A stretch of DNA of 64,000 nt from Nocardia jiangxiensis NBRC 101359 (GTDB lineage: Bacteria > Actinomycetota > Actinomycetes > Mycobacteriales > Mycobacteriaceae): positions 1-64,000 of the forward strand of contig NZ_BAGB01000062.1 of assembly GCF_000308615.1 (NCBI RefSeq), in the 5' to 3' direction. The notes beneath the pieces were generated by a model that saw nothing but the letters and a program-made list of their open reading frames with translations, ran no database searches and was not told where the DNA came from. Position 1 is the first letter of the stretch, and each line of letters starts with the position of its first letter. Shown piece by piece: positions 62,275 to 64,000 of the stretch. The translations under genes were made by a program, and so were the position numbers.

Positions 62275-62874
62275 TCACTGCTCAGTATGCGAAAAGGCTG
62301 CCGGCATGGCTTGCCAGCGGGACGACCTGATGCGTTGTCCGCACAATGCGGCGGCGATGAGCTCGACCGGCTGGTCGATGCCTGTTGCTGTGTCGACGCG
62401 AAGTACCGATGTCGGCCAGGGTTCGTAAGTGCGTTCTTCGACCTGTTGCCAGGTTGGCACCGTCAGTCCGTCGAGGTCGGAGGTTCGGGATTCGATGCGG
62501 TGCTTGTGAATTGCGCGGTCGCTGCAGATCACCTCGATGTTGACCAGGGCCGCGTGTCCGGCCTGTGCGCAGTCCGCCCATGCGTGCCTCGTGATGGCCA
62601 GGGGGTTCACACTGTCGGCGACGACGTCGTGTCCTGCCTCGAGATGATCGCGGGCGAGGGCGTAGGCGACTCGATAGCCGGCATCGGGAGCTGCGGTCCA
62701 CCCTCCGGCCCGCTCGACCATCCCGGACGCGGTCAAGGCTGCCTCGATCGTGTCGAGTCGGACGTGAACGGCATCGAGCTCGGCGCTCAGACGGCGAGCG
62801 AGGGTGGTCTTGCCCACGCCGGGAAGCCCCGACAGGGCGATGAGCGTCGGATTCCGAGTGGCCATCATCTCCAT
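62275..62874 (-). CDS. P-loop kinase-like protein (AAA/zeta-toxin type)
   Basis: 199 residues from ATG 62874, with ATG 62868 or 62865 also possible. Walker A is LSGLPGVGKTTLARRL. DSVNPLAITRHAW is the expected position of the Walker B or substrate motif. This family includes small-molecule kinases and the zeta toxin fold. VRLDTIEAALTASG and RIESRTSDLDG are other typical segments. The phosphate acceptor cannot be told. No antitoxin is visible beside it; the divergent neighbour at 62961 is not of an antitoxin family I recognise. Confidence 0.8.
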   Translation of the reverse strand: MEMMATRNPTLIALSGLPGVGKTTLARRLSAELDAVHVRLDTIEAALTASGMVERAGGWTAAPDAGYRVAYALARDHLEAGHDVVADSVNPLAITRHAWADCAQAGHAALVNIEVICSDRAIHKHRIESRTSDLDGLTVPTWQQVEERTYEPWPTSVLRVDTATGIDQPVELIAAALCGQRIRSSRWQAMPAAFSHTEQ

Positions 62875-62960
62875 GGTACGAGCTGTGCCGAGCGCGGGGC
62901 CTCGTCGGGTAATTCGGTCGACGATGTCATCGTCGTGGTGACACAATTCGCGCAAATCGT

Positions 62961-63317
62961 ATGGAATCAGCGAACCGCGACTCCGAGCTCATCTATTGGG
63001 GCGCAACCGCTTCGGCGCTACATCGGTACCGTGAATTCGTTCGGCGAGATGCGCGCTTCCCGCTGTACCCGATGCATTGGTACTGCTGGTGTCCGGACTG
63101 CGTGCAGGACGACGTGCGGAACGCCCGTGATGTCTTGGAGTTCATACTCGGGGAGCTACCCTTTCGGGCGAAAGCCGAACTCGCACAGGTGGTTCGGACG
63201 TTGGATCGCGAGTTTCGAAGGCGCAGCCTGCCGGACCTGTACAGCGATCATCGTGGGCGACACCGCGACGACGCATGGTGGTGGCATCGGCTGGACGTAG
63301 ACAGGCCACTCAGGTAG
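62961..63317 (+). CDS. Cys- and Trp-rich protein of unknown function
   Basis: 118 residues from ATG 62961. A central WYCWCPDCVQDD motif has three Cys (Cys-x-Cys-x2-Cys) that could bind zinc or iron. It is rich in Trp, Arg and Asp (HRGRHRDDAWWWHRLDVDRP). It is divergent from the P-loop kinase gene, 86 bases apart. No family is recognised. Confidence 0.6.
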   Translation: MESANRDSELIYWGATASALHRYREFVRRDARFPLYPMHWYCWCPDCVQDDVRNARDVLEFILGELPFRAKAELAQVVRTLDREFRRRSLPDLYSDHRGRHRDDAWWWHRLDVDRPLR

Positions 63318-63381
63318 CTGCGCTCCCATGAGGGGAGCAACAGTCGGCAAGTCCGGCCTCGGGCGGCGGTACGGTTGGGGC

Positions 63382-64000
63382 GTGATCTCGGCGGTTGTGT
63401 TCGATGTGGGTGAGACGCTGGTCGATGAGACTCGGGAGTATGGGACCTGGGCGGATTGGTTGGAGGTGCCTCGGCATACGTTCTCCACGGTGTTCGGGGC
63501 CGTCATCGCTACCGGGCGGGATTATCGGGAGGCGTTTCGGGCGTTCGAGCCGGGGTTCGAGCTGACTCGGGAGCGGCAGGCTCGGGTGGAGGCCGGGGAG
63601 GCCGAGACTTACGGGGAGGACGATCTCTATTCAGATGTGCGGCCTGCACTGGGGAGGTTGCGGGAGATGGGGGTGTGGGTCGGGGTGGCCGGGAATCAGA
63701 CCATTCGTTCGGGGAAGATTCTGCGGAGTTTGGGATTGCCGACGGATTTCGTTGCTACGTCGGATGATTGGGGCGTGGCGAAGCCTGCGCCCGAGTTCTT
63801 CGCGAAGATTGTCGAGGAGGCTCCATGTGACGCCGAGGAGATCGTCTATGTCGGCGACCGCATCGACAACGACATCGCACCCGCGAAAGCCGCGGGAATG
63901 CGTGCCGCCCACATTCAGCGTGGACCGTGGGGATGGATACTTCGGGACACCGAAGATATTGCGAACCTGCCCGATTGGCGAATCAAGGGGCTGAGCGAAC
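63382..64000 (+). CDS. HAD-family hydrolase, 3' end beyond the window
   Basis: Open from GTG 63382 through the window edge, so the protein is partial. Haloacid-dehalogenase motifs: I, AVVFDVGETLVDE (nucleophile Asp; the usual second Asp is Gly); II, GVAGNQT; III, the Lys in GVAKPAPEFF; IV, YVGDRIDNDIAPAKAAG. A cap region lies between I and II (about residues 20-75). Phosphatase or dehalogenase activity on a small substrate is likely. TACGGT six bases before the GTG suggests leaderless transcription. Confidence 0.88.
   Translation, partial: MISAVVFDVGETLVDETREYGTWADWLEVPRHTFSTVFGAVIATGRDYREAFRAFEPGFELTRERQARVEAGEAETYGEDDLYSDVRPALGRLREMGVWVGVAGNQTIRSGKILRSLGLPTDFVATSDDWGVAKPAPEFFAKIVEEAPCDAEEIVYVGDRIDNDIAPAKAAGMRAAHIQRGPWGWILRDTEDIANLPDWRIKGLSE

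Noticed and set aside
62275..63317. Toxin-antitoxin pair (zeta-like kinase and the divergent Cys-rich protein)
   Set aside because: Genes are divergent, and the Cys-rich protein resembles no antitoxin I know; left as a weak hypothesis.

Overview
The window looks like chromosome of a mycolic-acid actinomycete, most probably Nocardia or a close relative. Coding sequence is very GC-rich, GTG starts are frequent, and several blocks keep a gene order known from Mycobacterium tuberculosis: the Rv1217c-Rv1224 block (ABC exporter, TetR, O-methyltransferase, sigE, rseA, htrA, tatB), gpgS-folP2, fadD6-LOG-dapE/dapD, fdxC-dapC, mshB-lpqW-typA and phhB-pimE-Rv1157c. Mycothiol (mshB), phosphatidylinositol mannoside (pimE), methylglucose lipopolysaccharide (gpgS) and F420 (cofG) genes all fit a mycolate-producing host. 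These assignments come from reading translations and from memory of gene families; no database search was run.

Layout. 0.6-4.0 kb: a cytochrome P450 with its own reductase and ferredoxin, divergent from an HxlR-type regulator. 4.1-4.7 kb: two paralogous one-helix proteins with a shared Cys motif. 4.8-12.5 kb: ABC-2 exporter with its TetR regulator, then the sigE envelope-stress block ending in tatB. 12.6-15.3 kb: an HTH regulator, gpgS and folP2. 15.4-19.1 kb: an accessory block with a DyP-type peroxidase inside a tight three-gene unit. 19.2-26.0 kb: two acyl-CoA synthetases, two LOG-family enzymes, dapE and dapD. 26.1-29.6 kb: TetR/MpaB-like pair, a cytosolic-looking subtilase and a small acidic protein. 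29.6-32.7 kb: dapC, fdxC and a cofG that lacks the expected cofH half. 32.8-37.4 kb: two PH-domain membrane proteins, a KimA-like permease, two small membrane or hypothetical genes. 37.5-45.7 kb: mshB, lpqW, typA, phhB, pimE and a secreted Ala/Pro-rich protein.

45.8-48.5 kb holds a nonapeptide-repeat protein, a Tat-exported Rv2525c-like protein and a protein built of two tandem copies of one domain. After about 1.2 kb without a convincing gene comes a complete OpuC/ProU-type osmolyte importer (49.7-53.3 kb). The last 10 kb is a mixture of regulators paired with small enzymes (GNAT, WYL/DinB, ABM monooxygenase, amidase, ychF, MerR with a serine hydrolase, ArsR/SRPBCC, a P-loop kinase), ending in a HAD hydrolase cut by the window edge.

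Recurring themes. Local regulators are often paired with their targets and with visible palindromes. TAnnnT boxes lie 6-7 bases before the start codon of many genes, which suggests leaderless transcription. A dispersed GC-rich intergenic repeat occurs upstream of lpqW and again near 46.3 kb. I found no tRNA, rRNA, CRISPR array, insertion sequence or prophage.
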